Shown here piece by piece: positions 26,761-35,046 of a stretch of 35,343 nucleotides of DNA (positions are counted from its first letter, which is position 1; every line of letters starts with the position of its first letter). Source of the DNA: CAZMRF01 sp964568735 (lineage in GTDB: Bacteria; Acidobacteriota; Polarisedimenticolia; JACPZX01); the NCBI GenBank assembly GCA_964568735.1, contig CAZMRF010000054.1:1-35343 (forward strand), read 5' to 3'. Under the pieces are notes generated by a model. It made no database searches and had not been told where the DNA came from. It saw only the letters and a program-made list of their open reading frames with translations. Both the position numbers and the translations under genes were made by a program.

Positions 26761-27981
26761 ATGCGATCGCCCGCCGACCAGCTCGAGCTTCTCCGAAGGG
26801 GAGCGGTCCAGATCGTCGAGGAGGCGGAGCTGCTCGCCAGGCTGGAGCGATCCGCGGCCTCCGGCAAGCCCCTCGTCGTCAAGGCCGGCTTCGATCCGTC
26901 GGCGCCCGACATCCACCTGGGCCACACGGTCCTGATGCGCAAGATGCGCCACTTCCAGGAGCTCGGACACCAGGTGGTCTTCGTGATCGGGGACTTCACC
27001 GGCATGATCGGGGATCCCACGGGCAAGTCGAAGACTCGCCCGCAGCTCACGCGGGACGAGATCGCAGCCAACGCCGAGACCTACAAGCGGCAGGCTTTCC
27101 GGATCCTCGACGGGAGCCGGACGCAGGTCCTCTTCAACTCGGAGTGGCTGGGCCGGCTCGACGCGGAAGGCTTCATCCGCCTCGCCGCGAAGTACACCGT
27201 CGCCCGCATGCTCGAGCGGGACGACTTCGCCCGCAGGCACAGGGAAGGAGAGCCCATCGGGATCCACGAGTTCCTCTATCCGCTCGCGCAGGCCTACGAC
27301 TCCGTCCACCTCCGATGCGACGTCGAGCTGGGCGGCACCGACCAGACCTTCAACCTCCTCGTGGGGCGCCGCATCATGCGGGAGTACGGGATGGAGCCGC
27401 AGATCATTCTCACGACGCCGCTGCTCGAAGGGCTCGACGGCGTCGAGAAGATGTCGAAGTCCCTCGGCAACTACGTCGCGGTGGAGGACCCGCCGGTCGA
27501 GATGTTCGGGAAGCTCATGTCGATCTCCGACGATCTCATGTGGCGGTACTGGGAGCTCCTCACGGACACGCCGTCGAAGGAGATACAGGAGATGAAATCG
27601 GGGATCTCGGACGGGTCCAGGCATCCGCGGAAGCTCAAGGCCGAGCTGGCCCGGCGCATCACGGCCGGCTTTCACGGAGCCGCCGCGGCCGATGGCGCCG
27701 AGGCCGAGTTCGACCGGGTCTTCCGCGAGCGCGAGAATCCCGCCGAGATCGAGGAAGTGCGGCTCCCTTGCCGTGCGAAGCCGATCGGCGTGGCCACGCT
27801 TCTCGTCGAGACGAGGCTCACGGCATCCAAGGGGGAGGCCCGGCGCCTGATTGCGGGGGGAGGGCTCTACTTCGACAAGGAGCGGGTGACGGACGTGAAC
27901 CTCGAGATCGACGCGAGCAGCCCGCGGTCGATCCTCATCCGCGCGGGCAAAAGGCGGTTCGTGCGCGCCGTCTTTGCATGA
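26761..27981 (+). CDS. tyrS: Tyrosyl-tRNA synthetase
   Basis: Class I aminoacyl-tRNA synthetase charging tRNA-Tyr. The HIGH-type motif is HLGH (residues 52-55, in DIHLGHTVLMRKM), the KMSKS motif is exact (near residue 230, KMSKSLGNYV), and the Tyr-binding segment GGTDQTFNLLVGRR is present. A C-terminal S4-like RNA-binding domain follows (from about 340: LTASKGEARRLIAGGGLYFD). The 406 residues, with IGDFTGMIGDPTGKSKTRP, fit the TyrZ-like bacterial branch. ATG 26761 is preferred over GTG 26743, which would add six residues encoded by the putative promoter. Confidence 0.97.
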   Translation: MRSPADQLELLRRGAVQIVEEAELLARLERSAASGKPLVVKAGFDPSAPDIHLGHTVLMRKMRHFQELGHQVVFVIGDFTGMIGDPTGKSKTRPQLTRDEIAANAETYKRQAFRILDGSRTQVLFNSEWLGRLDAEGFIRLAAKYTVARMLERDDFARRHREGEPIGIHEFLYPLAQAYDSVHLRCDVELGGTDQTFNLLVGRRIMREYGMEPQIILTTPLLEGLDGVEKMSKSLGNYVAVEDPPVEMFGKLMSISDDLMWRYWELLTDTPSKEIQEMKSGISDGSRHPRKLKAELARRITAGFHGAAAADGAEAEFDRVFRERENPAEIEEVRLPCRAKPIGVATLLVETRLTASKGEARRLIAGGGLYFDKERVTDVNLEIDASSPRSILIRAGKRRFVRAVFA

Positions 27982-28005
27982 GCGAGAGGCCCGGGGCGTA
28001 GCAGC

Positions 28006-29175
28006 ATGCTGACCCACCTCGAATGTCCCGCCTGCCTGGAGCGCTTCGCGGCGAACGAGCTGCGGGGCATCTGCCCGTGCGGGGGGCCGCTCCTGGCCCG
28101 CTACGATCTGGCGGCCCCCTCCGCCGTCGAGGCGCGCGAGCACCTCGCAGCGCGCCGCTCCGACATGTGGCGCTACGCGGAGGTATTGCCCGATCCCGGC
28201 TTCGACATCTCGCTGGGAGAGGGCTGGACGCCCCTGATCGACGCGGGCCGCCTCGCGAGCCGCTACGGCATGAAGCGGCTGCTCGTGAAGGACGAGTCGG
28301 CGAACCCGACGGGCTCCTTCAAGGCACGGGGGCTCTCCGTGGCGGTGGCCATGGCCCGCCGCCTCGGCGCAACGGGCGTCGCGCTGCCCTCGGCGGGGAA
28401 CGCCGGATCGGCTGCCGCCGCCTACGGCGCCCGCGCGGACCTGCCCGTGCACGTCTTCCTGCCCGAGGAGACCCCGGCCTCGTTCTTCCTCGAGGTGAAG
28501 GGGCTGGGCGCCGTCGTGCACGAGGTGCCCGGCCACATCGGCGACGCCGGGCGCGCCATGCGCGAGGTGGCAGGGGAGCGAGGCTGGTTCGATCTTTCCA
28601 CGTGCCGGGAGCCCTACCGGGTGGAGGGGAAGAAGACCATGGGCTACGAAATCGCCGAGCAGCTGGGCTGGAGCCTCCCCGACGCGATCGTCTATCCCTG
28701 CGGCGGGGGGACGGGGCTCATCGGGATGTGGAAGGCCTTCGAGGAGATGGAGGCGCTCGGCTGGATCGCGGGCGGGCGCAGGCCGCGCCTCTATGCCGTG
28801 CAGGCGGAGGGATGCGCTCCGGTCGTCCGGGCGATGAATGCCGGGACCGAGCGGATTGCGCCCTGGGAGGCTCCGGTGACGATGGCCTCGGGCCTCCGCG
28901 TCCCGGCGCCCTTCGCCGACCGTCTCGTCCTCGCCTCTCTGCGCGAGAGCGGCGGCGGCGCCATCGCCGTGGCCGAGAAGCGTCTGCTCGCGGCCATCCG
29001 GCACTTCGGCTCCGCGACGGGCATCCTTCCGGCGCCTGAAGGGGCTGCCTGCCTCGCCTGCCTCGAGGATCTCCTGGATTCGGGCGCGATCTCCCGCTCG
29101 GAGACGACGGTGCTCTTCAATACGGGCACCGGGCTGAAGTACCTGGAGGCCCTCGAGGCGGCGGTCGCCTCCTGA
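28006..29175 (+). CDS. thrC: Threonine synthase
   Basis: PLP enzyme converting O-phosphohomoserine to threonine. An N-terminal zinc-ribbon-like element (Cys7, Cys10, Cys23, Cys25) precedes the fold-type II core. The PLP Lys is Lys106 in NPTGSFKARGLS; SAGNAGSAAAAYGARA binds the cofactor phosphate region, and PCGGGTGLIGMWKAF and the C-terminal FNTGTGLKYLE are typical. At 389 residues it is the short threonine synthase class. The start ATG 28006 lies 24 nt after tyrS without a strong ribosome site. No other threonine-pathway gene is adjacent. Confidence 0.92.
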   Translation: MLTHLECPACLERFAANELRGICPCGGPLLARYDLAAPSAVEAREHLAARRSDMWRYAEVLPDPGFDISLGEGWTPLIDAGRLASRYGMKRLLVKDESANPTGSFKARGLSVAVAMARRLGATGVALPSAGNAGSAAAAYGARADLPVHVFLPEETPASFFLEVKGLGAVVHEVPGHIGDAGRAMREVAGERGWFDLSTCREPYRVEGKKTMGYEIAEQLGWSLPDAIVYPCGGGTGLIGMWKAFEEMEALGWIAGGRRPRLYAVQAEGCAPVVRAMNAGTERIAPWEAPVTMASGLRVPAPFADRLVLASLRESGGGAIAVAEKRLLAAIRHFGSATGILPAPEGAACLACLEDLLDSGAISRSETTVLFNTGTGLKYLEALEAAVAS

Positions 29176-29194
29176 TCTCGCTCCACCCCGCCTC

Positions 29195-29208
29195 GCCCCT
29201 GGAGGGGC
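29195..29208. terminator. GC-rich inverted repeat after thrC
   Basis: GCCCC-TGGA-GGGGC forms a 5-bp stem 20 nt after the thrC stop and 13 nt before the next -10 element. It lacks a T-run. It could weakly end thrC transcription or, given its place in the -35 region of the next promoter, act as a protein-binding site. Confidence 0.25.
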
Positions 29209-29221
29209 TCCCTTCGGCCGC

Positions 29222-29227
29222 TATAAT
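29222..29227 (+). promoter_or_regulatory. Consensus -10 element (TATAATGGG) before the TlpA-like gene
   Basis: A perfect TATAAT followed by GGG, in a GC-rich intergenic region, lies 61 nt before the ATG of the thioredoxin-like gene. The -35 position is occupied by the GC-rich inverted repeat rather than a TTGACA-like hexamer. Confidence 0.55.
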
Positions 29228-29288
29228 GGGCCCGCCGGGCCGCAGAGGACCGGATCCCCTGCCGCATCTGGATGGAGCAAATCCCCTC

Positions 29289-29843
29289 ATGAATCGTGGA
29301 ACCCGCCCCCTCAGCGCTCTCCGCTCGGCCTTCCTCGCCGCCGCCCTTCTCGCGGCGGCGGCTACGGCCGCCTCCGCCGCCCGCGTGGAGAAGGTCTCGG
29401 GCCTCGAATTGAAGAACCTGGAAGGGAAGAAGGCCTCCGTGAGCTTCGAGGAGACGCCGGTCACGCTCGTGAACTTCTGGGCAACCTGGTGCATGCCCTG
29501 CCGCGAGGAGATGCCGCAGATCGAGAGGCTGTCGAGGAAGTACGCGGCCCGGGGGTTCCGGGCCGTCGGGATCGCCCTCCAGAGCGGCGAGCCGGCCGAG
29601 GTGCGGGAGTTCCTCGAGGGCGGGAAGCTCGGCCTCACCTACACCCTCCTCGTGGGTGATGACGATGTCAGCGAGAGCTTCGGTGGGATCGAGATCGTCC
29701 CCACCACCTTCCTGGTGGGCCGCGGCGGGCGGGTCCTGAGCCTCCACTACGGCGTGACCGACGGGTTCGAGGCCAGCGTGGGCGCCGAAATCGAGAAGTT
29801 CCTGGGAGCATCCCCGGAAGCCGGGGAAGGCAGGAAGCCCTGA
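29289..29843 (+). CDS. TlpA-like exported thiol-disulfide oxidoreductase
   Basis: A 184-residue periplasmic thioredoxin-fold protein of the TlpA/ResA type, which usually reduces apocytochromes or other envelope disulfides. It has an Ala-rich signal peptide (to about residue 31), the active site WCMPC (Cys68 and Cys71) in VNFWATWCMPCREEMPQ, and the cis-Pro region GIEIVPTTFLVG. ATG 29289 puts the signal peptide at the N-terminus; a frame open from 29226 starts at the promoter and is not chosen. No cytochrome maturation genes are adjacent, so its partner is unknown. Confidence 0.92.
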   Translation: MNRGTRPLSALRSAFLAAALLAAAATAASAARVEKVSGLELKNLEGKKASVSFEETPVTLVNFWATWCMPCREEMPQIERLSRKYAARGFRAVGIALQSGEPAEVREFLEGGKLGLTYTLLVGDDDVSESFGGIEIVPTTFLVGRGGRVLSLHYGVTDGFEASVGAEIEKFLGASPEAGEGRKP

Positions 29844-29883
29844 CGGGCTCACATTCGCTCTTCTCCTCGCGCCGGGCAGCCCT

Positions 29884-29889
29884 TATAAT
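29884..29889 (+). promoter_or_regulatory. Consensus -10 element (TATAATGG) before speA
   Basis: A perfect TATAAT followed by GG lies 77 nt before the speA ATG, leaving a leader of about 70 nt. No good -35 hexamer is visible. Similar elements stand before the TlpA-like and pterin dehydratase genes. Confidence 0.55.
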
Positions 29890-29966
29890 GGCGCGCCACA
29901 AGCTGCTCCGGCCATCGCGCAAGTACGGAGGCTGAGCGCAACGATCCCAGCCAGGGAGGTCACGCC

Positions 29967-31907
29967 ATGCAGGTCGCTGCTCCGGCACCGCAGATTCCCC
30001 CGAGGCTCCGCTCGGAGAAGTTCGCCATCGAGGACGCCCTCTCGCTCTACGGGATCGACTCGTGGGGCGCCGGGTACTTCGGCATCAGCGAGGAGGGCAA
30101 CCTCACCGTCCACCCCACGGCTGAGCCCAACCACGGCGTGAACCTCGCCGAGCTGGCCGCCGATCTCAGGCGGAGGGGCCTCACCACACCGCTCCTCCTG
30201 AGGTTTCCACAAATCCTCAAGACGCAGGTCAGGAACCTCTGCGGCTCGTTCCGCAAGGCAATCACCGAGTACGAGTACAAGGCGGACTACCGGCCGGTCT
30301 TCCCCATCAAGGTCAATCAGCAGTGGTCCGTGGTCAACGAGCTTCTCGAGGCGGGCCGCACGCACGGGCTCGGCCTCGAGGTGGGGAGCAAGCCGGAGCT
30401 GCTGGCGGCCCTGGCCATCGACCTGCCCCCCGGCGCGCTGCTCGTCTGCAACGGCTTCAAGGACAACTCCTACCTCTCCCTGGCTGCGCTTGGGCGGAGG
30501 ATGGGCAAGAACGTCTTCGTCGTTGTGGAGAAGCCCTACGAGCTCCATGGGATCGCGCAGATCGCCCGCGACCGGAAGGTGAACCCCCTCATCGGGATCC
30601 GGGTCCGGCTGCACGCGAGGGGCTCCGGGAAGTGGGAGAAGTCGGGCGGCCACACGAGCAAGTTCGGCCTCAACACCGCGCAGCTCCTCGACGCCATCGC
30701 CTACCTCAAGAAGAACCGGCTGCTCGAGAGCCTGAAGATGTTCCACTTCCACATCGGCAGCCAGATCACCGAGATCCGCAAGCTGAAGAACGCCTTCAAG
30801 GAGGCGGCGCGCATCTACGCCAAGGCGCGCAGGATGGGGATCGACGTCGAGTACCTCAACGTGGGCGGAGGACTCGGGATCGACTACGACGGAAGCAAGA
30901 CCTCCAGCGACGCGAGCGTCAACTACTCGATGCAGGAGTACGCGAACGACGTCGTCTACACGGTGAAGGACGTCTGCGAGAACGAGAACGTCCCGATGCC
31001 CCATATCGTCTCGGAGTCCGGCCGCGCGTTGGTGGCCTACCACTCCGTGCTGATCGTGGACGCCCGGGCGGAGATCGGCGGCGCCGCGGCGAGCGTGCGC
31101 CTCAAGCCCTCCAGCAAGGATCCTCAAGTCGTCGGCGAGCTCATCGACATCTTGAAGACCGTCAGCGTCAAGAACTACCGCGAGTTCTACCACGACGCCG
31201 TCGAGCACCGCGACGAGATGATCTCGCTCTTCAACCTCGGGATGCTCACGCTGCCCGAGCGCGCGAAGGGCGAGGCCGCCTTCTGGGAGATTGCCTCGAA
31301 GGCGGTGCGCTACTCCAAGACCCAGAAATTCATGGCGGACGAGTTCGTGGACCTCGAGAAGCAGCTCGTGGACAAGCTGGTCTGCAACTTCTCCGTCTTC
31401 CAGTCCATGCCCGACCACTGGGCCCTGGATCAGCTCTACCCCGTGGTCCCCGTCCAGCGCCTGAGGGAGAAGCCGGACCACAGGGTCACGCTGGTGGACA
31501 TCACCTGCGACTCCGACGGCGAGATCGACAAGTTCGTGGACCTCAAGGACATCAAGGAGGCGCTCGAGGTCCACCACCTGGACTCCGAAGAGCCCTACTA
31601 CCTGGCGGGCCTGCTCCTGGGCGCCTACCAGGACACGATGGGCGATCTGCACAACCTGTTCGGCTCCGTGAACGAGGCCCACGTCCTGGTCGACGACGAG
31701 GGGCGCGTCCACATCAAGCGGACCCGGCGCGGCAACTCCGTGCGCGAGACCCTCGCGGCCTTCGGCTACGACGCGAAGGACCTCGCGGCACGCATGCAGG
31801 CGGCCCTGGAGGAGCGGGTGAAGAGGCGGAAGCTGAGCACCGGAGACGCGCGGCAGCTCCTCTCGGAGTACCGGGGCCAGTTCGACGCCTACACCTACTT
31901 GACGTAA
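29967..31907 (+). CDS. speA: Biosynthetic arginine decarboxylase
   Basis: PLP enzyme of the alanine-racemase-like fold III converting arginine to agmatine, the first step of the agmatine route to polyamines. The N-terminal segment SLYGIDSWGAGYFGI, the PLP Lys115 in VFPIKVNQQW, HFHIGSQI, LNVGGGLGIDYDGS, ESGRALVAYHSVL and the active-site Cys in DITCDSDGEID are all recognisable. At 646 residues it is full length. ATG 29967 has GGGAGGT upstream. The stop and the speB start overlap as TAATG, so the two enzymes are translationally coupled. Confidence 0.97.
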   Translation: MQVAAPAPQIPPRLRSEKFAIEDALSLYGIDSWGAGYFGISEEGNLTVHPTAEPNHGVNLAELAADLRRRGLTTPLLLRFPQILKTQVRNLCGSFRKAITEYEYKADYRPVFPIKVNQQWSVVNELLEAGRTHGLGLEVGSKPELLAALAIDLPPGALLVCNGFKDNSYLSLAALGRRMGKNVFVVVEKPYELHGIAQIARDRKVNPLIGIRVRLHARGSGKWEKSGGHTSKFGLNTAQLLDAIAYLKKNRLLESLKMFHFHIGSQITEIRKLKNAFKEAARIYAKARRMGIDVEYLNVGGGLGIDYDGSKTSSDASVNYSMQEYANDVVYTVKDVCENENVPMPHIVSESGRALVAYHSVLIVDARAEIGGAAASVRLKPSSKDPQVVGELIDILKTVSVKNYREFYHDAVEHRDEMISLFNLGMLTLPERAKGEAAFWEIASKAVRYSKTQKFMADEFVDLEKQLVDKLVCNFSVFQSMPDHWALDQLYPVVPVQRLREKPDHRVTLVDITCDSDGEIDKFVDLKDIKEALEVHHLDSEEPYYLAGLLLGAYQDTMGDLHNLFGSVNEAHVLVDDEGRVHIKRTRRGNSVRETLAAFGYDAKDLAARMQAALEERVKRRKLSTGDARQLLSEYRGQFDAYTYLT

Positions 31908-32839
31908 TGCCATCGAAAGCGACGGGCGCGGCCCGCGGCGCCTTCGAGGCCGCCGCGGACCCCGGCGAGGCCGGAGAGTCCCGGCTCGATCCCTACTTCG
32001 GCCTGCCCGCAGCCGACACGGGCTACGCGACGTCGCAGATCGTCATCCTCCCTGTCCCCTACGGGGGCACCGTCACCTACGGCGCCGGCACCGAGGCGGG
32101 CCCCGAGGCCATCCGCGTCGCGAGCCAGCAGGTGGAGCTCTTCGACGAGGAGGTCCGCCGCGAGCCCTGGCGCCGCGGGATCCACAGCGCACCGCCCGTG
32201 ATCTTCCGCGCGCCGGATCCCGCGCTGCTCGTCGAGGATCTCTACCAGAGGGTCCGGGACTACCTGCGCGACGGCAAGTTCGTCGTGACCCTGGGCGGGG
32301 AGCACTCGATCAGCCCGGGCCCCGTCAGGGCCGTCGCCGAGGTCTGGCCCGACCTGACCGTCGTTCACTTCGATGCCCACTCCGACCTGCGAGAGAGCTA
32401 CCAGGGCCTGCGCGACAACCATGCCTGCGCGGGGGCGCGCATGAGGGAGCATGCCCGCCTCGTGCAGATCGGGATCCGCAGCCAGTGTCCCGAGGAGAGG
32501 GCGCGGATCGACGCCGGAGAGGTGAGCACGATCTTCGCCTGGGAGATGCAGGACGGGGACTGGGCGGGACGTGTCCTCGGGATGATCGCCGCGGGCTCTC
32601 CCGTCTACGTGACGATGGATCTCGACTACTTCGATCCGTCGATCATGCCGGCCACCGGCACTCCCGAGCCGGGCGGAGGTCTGTGGCACCCCACGATGAG
32701 GTTCCTGCGCCGCCTGGCGGAACACGCCCGGATCGTCGGCTTCGATGTCATGGAGCTGGCCCCCATGCCCGGCCTCCACGCCCCGGACTTCCTCGCCGCG
32801 AGGTTCGTCTACAAGCTGCTCGCCTACGTCTTCCCCTGA
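31907..32839 (+). CDS. speB: Agmatinase
   Basis: Manganese ureohydrolase converting agmatine to putrescine and urea, completing the arginine-to-putrescine route with SpeA. Metal-binding motifs are TLGGEHSIS, FDAHSDLRESY and TMDLDYFDPS; the agmatinase-type GTPEPGGG and DVMELAPMPG are present. The product has 310 residues with a roughly 25-residue Ala/Gly-rich N-terminal extension. ATG 31907 overlaps the speA stop (TAATG). Its 3' end overlaps the convergent small membrane-protein gene by 16 nt. Family members also include guanidinobutyrase and guanidinase, but coupling to speA makes agmatinase most likely. Confidence 0.95.
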   Translation: MPSKATGAARGAFEAAADPGEAGESRLDPYFGLPAADTGYATSQIVILPVPYGGTVTYGAGTEAGPEAIRVASQQVELFDEEVRREPWRRGIHSAPPVIFRAPDPALLVEDLYQRVRDYLRDGKFVVTLGGEHSISPGPVRAVAEVWPDLTVVHFDAHSDLRESYQGLRDNHACAGARMREHARLVQIGIRSQCPEERARIDAGEVSTIFAWEMQDGDWAGRVLGMIAAGSPVYVTMDLDYFDPSIMPATGTPEPGGGLWHPTMRFLRRLAEHARIVGFDVMELAPMPGLHAPDFLAARFVYKLLAYVFP

Positions 32840-33072
32840 GGTGGAGGGTTCCCGGCGGAGGCATCCCCGTGCCGCCCATGCCCCTCGGCGAGAAGCGGAT
32901 CCTCCTGATTCGGAGTCTCCCTGTTGGCGTGGTCGAGCTCGAGGAGCCGGATGAACAGGTACAGGGCTCCGAGGGCGAAGAGGCCCGCGAAGATCCATGC
33001 GAGCGGTGATCGCCCCGAGGAGGCCGCCTCGGCTGCGGGGGAGAGGGAGAAGCCGGTGAAACTGAGCATCAT
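32824..33072 (-). CDS. Small single-helix membrane protein
   Basis: An 82-residue product with a short N-terminal region, one membrane helix (about residues 24-45: LAWIFAGLFALGALYLFIRLLEL) and a charged, His/Asp/Glu-containing tail. Two adjacent ATGs (33072 and 33069) follow GGCGAGG; the second has slightly better spacing. The open frame extends to 33192, but the extra Arg-rich residues there look like noise. It overlaps the end of speB by 16 nt tail to tail. It is the only candidate gene in the 328-nt interval 32840-33167. No family recognised. Confidence 0.5.
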   Translation of the reverse strand: MMLSFTGFSLSPAAEAASSGRSPLAWIFAGLFALGALYLFIRLLELDHANRETPNQEDPLLAEGHGRHGDASAGNPPPQGKT

Positions 33073-33083
33073 CCTCGCCACGG

Positions 33084-33089
33084 TAGCAT
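33084..33089 (+). promoter_or_regulatory. Putative -10 element before the S1/P1 nuclease gene
   Basis: TAGCAT in the context CGGTAGCATG lies 78 nt before the nuclease ATG and matches the TAGNAT form seen elsewhere in the window. A 6-bp hairpin (33112-33117 with 33126-33131) lies in the leader. No -35 is clear. Confidence 0.35.
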
Positions 33090-33167
33090 GAACGGGACGG
33101 GACCTCGTCCACGCTCGCAGGCGTACGAGCGAGAGTCCCTGCCCGGCCACTCCCGGGAGCCTACCGC

Positions 33168-34043
33168 ATGAGACGACGCACGCACGCGACACGCTCTCCC
33201 CGCAAGCTCATGCTCTGCATTCTGCTCGCTGCCGCGAGCTCCGTAGGGGCGCTTCATGCCTGGGGGCTGGCAGGCCACAGGATCATCACGGCGGAGGCGG
33301 CCCGGAGAATGCCGGCCGACTCCCGTGCCTTCTTCGAAGCCGCCGCGGACGCCCTCGCCGAGGCGAGCCTCGAGCCCGACATGCTCAAGGACGGGGACCC
33401 CGGCGAGCGGTCGCGTCATTACCTGAACCTGGATCTGCTGGGGGAGCCTCCCTACGAAGACCTTCCGCGGGATCGCGACGAGGCTTCCCGCCGCTACGGG
33501 AAGGAGAAGCTGGCGAAGGCCGGCACTCTGCCGTGGCAGATCCTCGAGGTCTTCGAGGATCTCGTGGATGCGATGAAGGCCGGCGATGGCGAGCGGATCA
33601 CCAGGGTCGCGGGCCACCTGGCCCACTACGCGGGCGACCTCTTCCAGCCGCTGCACCTGACCTCCAACTTCGACGGGCAGAGGTCCTGCAATCAGGGAAT
33701 ACACGAGGCCTTCGAGTCGGAGATGATCGAGCGGCGCGCGGAGGTCTACCGCGAGGCCGTGGCTCGCGGCCGTGCGGCGGCCGGGCCTCTCGACGATCCG
33801 GCCGGGCAGGTTCTCTCCTGGGTTGTCGAGAACGCTCGTCTCGTGGACGAGATCCTGGCGGCCGATACCGCCTCGCTTCGGGCTCTCAAGAAGGAGAGGA
33901 AGGACTATTTCGATTCGATGGACCGGATGGCCGGGCCGCTCGCCGAGCGGCAGATGTCGGCCGCCGCCGGCGCCATCGCCTCGCTCTGGCACACGGCCTG
34001 GGTCCGCGCCGGACGCCCGAGCCTGCCTATCGCGCCGCGGTGA
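33168..34043 (+). CDS. S1/P1-type zinc nuclease/phospholipase C family protein
   Basis: An exported trinuclear-zinc enzyme of the S1-P1 nuclease / phospholipase C superfamily, acting on single-stranded nucleic acid or phospholipids. The signal peptide should be cut at ALHA|W, leaving Trp as residue 1 of the mature enzyme as in P1 nuclease, where its backbone binds zinc. Further ligands are in WGLAGHRIITAEAA, RHYLNLD and GHLAHYAGDLFQPLHLTSNFDG with the later CNQGIHEAFESEM. The length of 291 is normal. ATG 33168 is the first in-frame start that keeps the signal peptide. It converges on the gpsA homologue with a 17-nt overlap. Substrate is not decided by sequence alone. Confidence 0.88.
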   Translation: MRRRTHATRSPRKLMLCILLAAASSVGALHAWGLAGHRIITAEAARRMPADSRAFFEAAADALAEASLEPDMLKDGDPGERSRHYLNLDLLGEPPYEDLPRDRDEASRRYGKEKLAKAGTLPWQILEVFEDLVDAMKAGDGERITRVAGHLAHYAGDLFQPLHLTSNFDGQRSCNQGIHEAFESEMIERRAEVYREAVARGRAAAGPLDDPAGQVLSWVVENARLVDEILAADTASLRALKKERKDYFDSMDRMAGPLAERQMSAAAGAIASLWHTAWVRAGRPSLPIAPR

Positions 34044-35013
34044 TGGCCTTGAGGAGGAGCCTTGGATCCTCGCCGTCCTGCAGGATCTGGTGGAGCGCCT
34101 CGGCGATGGGCAGGCGGAGGTGATAGTCGTTCGCGATCGCGTGAGCGGCACGGCTCCCGTTGACCCCCTCGACGACGGAAACCATGGCCGCCTGCGCGTC
34201 GCGGAGGGATCGCCCGCGGGCCAGCTCCTCGCCGAGCATCCGGTTCCTCGAGTGGGGGCTGAAGGCCGTGGCCGTGAGATCGCCGAGGCCCGACAGGCCA
34301 TAGATGGTTGGCCGCTTGGCTCCGAGCGCCGAGGCCAGGCGCGCGATCTCGGCCAGCGCCTTGGAGATGTAGGCCGCTTTCTCGTTCATCCCCCATCCCA
34401 CGCCGTCGCCGATCCCCGCGCCCACCGCATAGGCTGTCAGGAGCGCACCACCCGCCTCGACGCCGTTGATGTCGTTCGTGGGCTTCATGCGGAACCTGGA
34501 GGTGGAAAGGAGCTGTCGGGCGCGACGGGCGGAATCAATGGTCGTGCTCGCCACGTCGAGGGCCGCCGCGGAGCCGCCCGCCAGCTCCTGCGCGAGGCAG
34601 GGTCCCGACATGGCGACGACGGAGACCTGCAGGTCCGGGGGGATCTCCTCTGCGATCACCTCGGACATCCGGCGCCAGGTCCCCTCCTCGAGTCCCTTGG
34701 TCGCCGAGATGATCAGGGATCGCTCGGGGATGCTCTTGACCACGCTTCGAGTGACCTCGCGGACGGCCCATGACGGGACCGCGAGGATGGCGGCCTCGGC
34801 GTCCTCGAGCGCCTGCGCCATCTCGAGGGTGACGTTGACCGAAGGGGGAACGAGGAATCCCGGCAGGTACTTGGCGTTCTCGTGGGTCTGGTGGAGCGAG
34901 TTGACCACCTCGGGCTCCACGGACCACAGAGAGATGCTCCGATCGCGCTTGTGCAGCGCCATGGAGAGTGCGGTCCCTAGAGCTCCGGCACCGAGGATCG
35001 CGATCCGGGCCAT
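34027..35013 (-). CDS. gpsA: Glycerol-3-phosphate dehydrogenase [NAD(P)+] homologue lacking the catalytic Lys
   Basis: Homologue of GpsA, which reduces dihydroxyacetone phosphate to sn-glycerol 3-phosphate for phospholipids. It has the dinucleotide-binding GAGALGTALS, SATKGLEEGT, a modified MSGPCLAQELAGG, the C-terminal GLSGLGDLTATAF and the phosphate-binding HSRNRMLGEEL. Compared from memory with E. coli GpsA (GVQLGGAVKNVIAIGAG), the matching segment reads GVEAGGALLTAYAVGAG, so the invariant catalytic Lys is Leu192 and the next Asn is Thr193. The DNA there reads clearly as in-frame CTC CTG ACA. The 328 residues are otherwise full length, and the ATG has GGAGGG upstream. It may have changed activity, or the Lys may be supplied differently. 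Confidence 0.9.
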   Translation of the reverse strand: MARIAILGAGALGTALSMALHKRDRSISLWSVEPEVVNSLHQTHENAKYLPGFLVPPSVNVTLEMAQALEDAEAAILAVPSWAVREVTRSVVKSIPERSLIISATKGLEEGTWRRMSEVIAEEIPPDLQVSVVAMSGPCLAQELAGGSAAALDVASTTIDSARRARQLLSTSRFRMKPTNDINGVEAGGALLTAYAVGAGIGDGVGWGMNEKAAYISKALAEIARLASALGAKRPTIYGLSGLGDLTATAFSPHSRNRMLGEELARGRSLRDAQAAMVSVVEGVNGSRAAHAIANDYHLRLPIAEALHQILQDGEDPRLLLKAITAAR

Positions 35014-35046
35014 GGATTCCCTCCGGGTTGCGTCCGAGCCAATCTC

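Noticed and set aside
26269..29004. 911-codon minus-strand open frame across the pterin dehydratase, tyrS and thrC genes
   Set aside because: It runs antisense to three clearly identified genes and shows no domain; a shadow of high-GC coding sequence.
29883..31913. 676-codon open frame antisense to speA
   Set aside because: SpeA on the plus strand matches its family along its whole length; the antisense frame is low-complexity (Leu/Val/Glu/Asp-rich), as expected from third-position GC bias.
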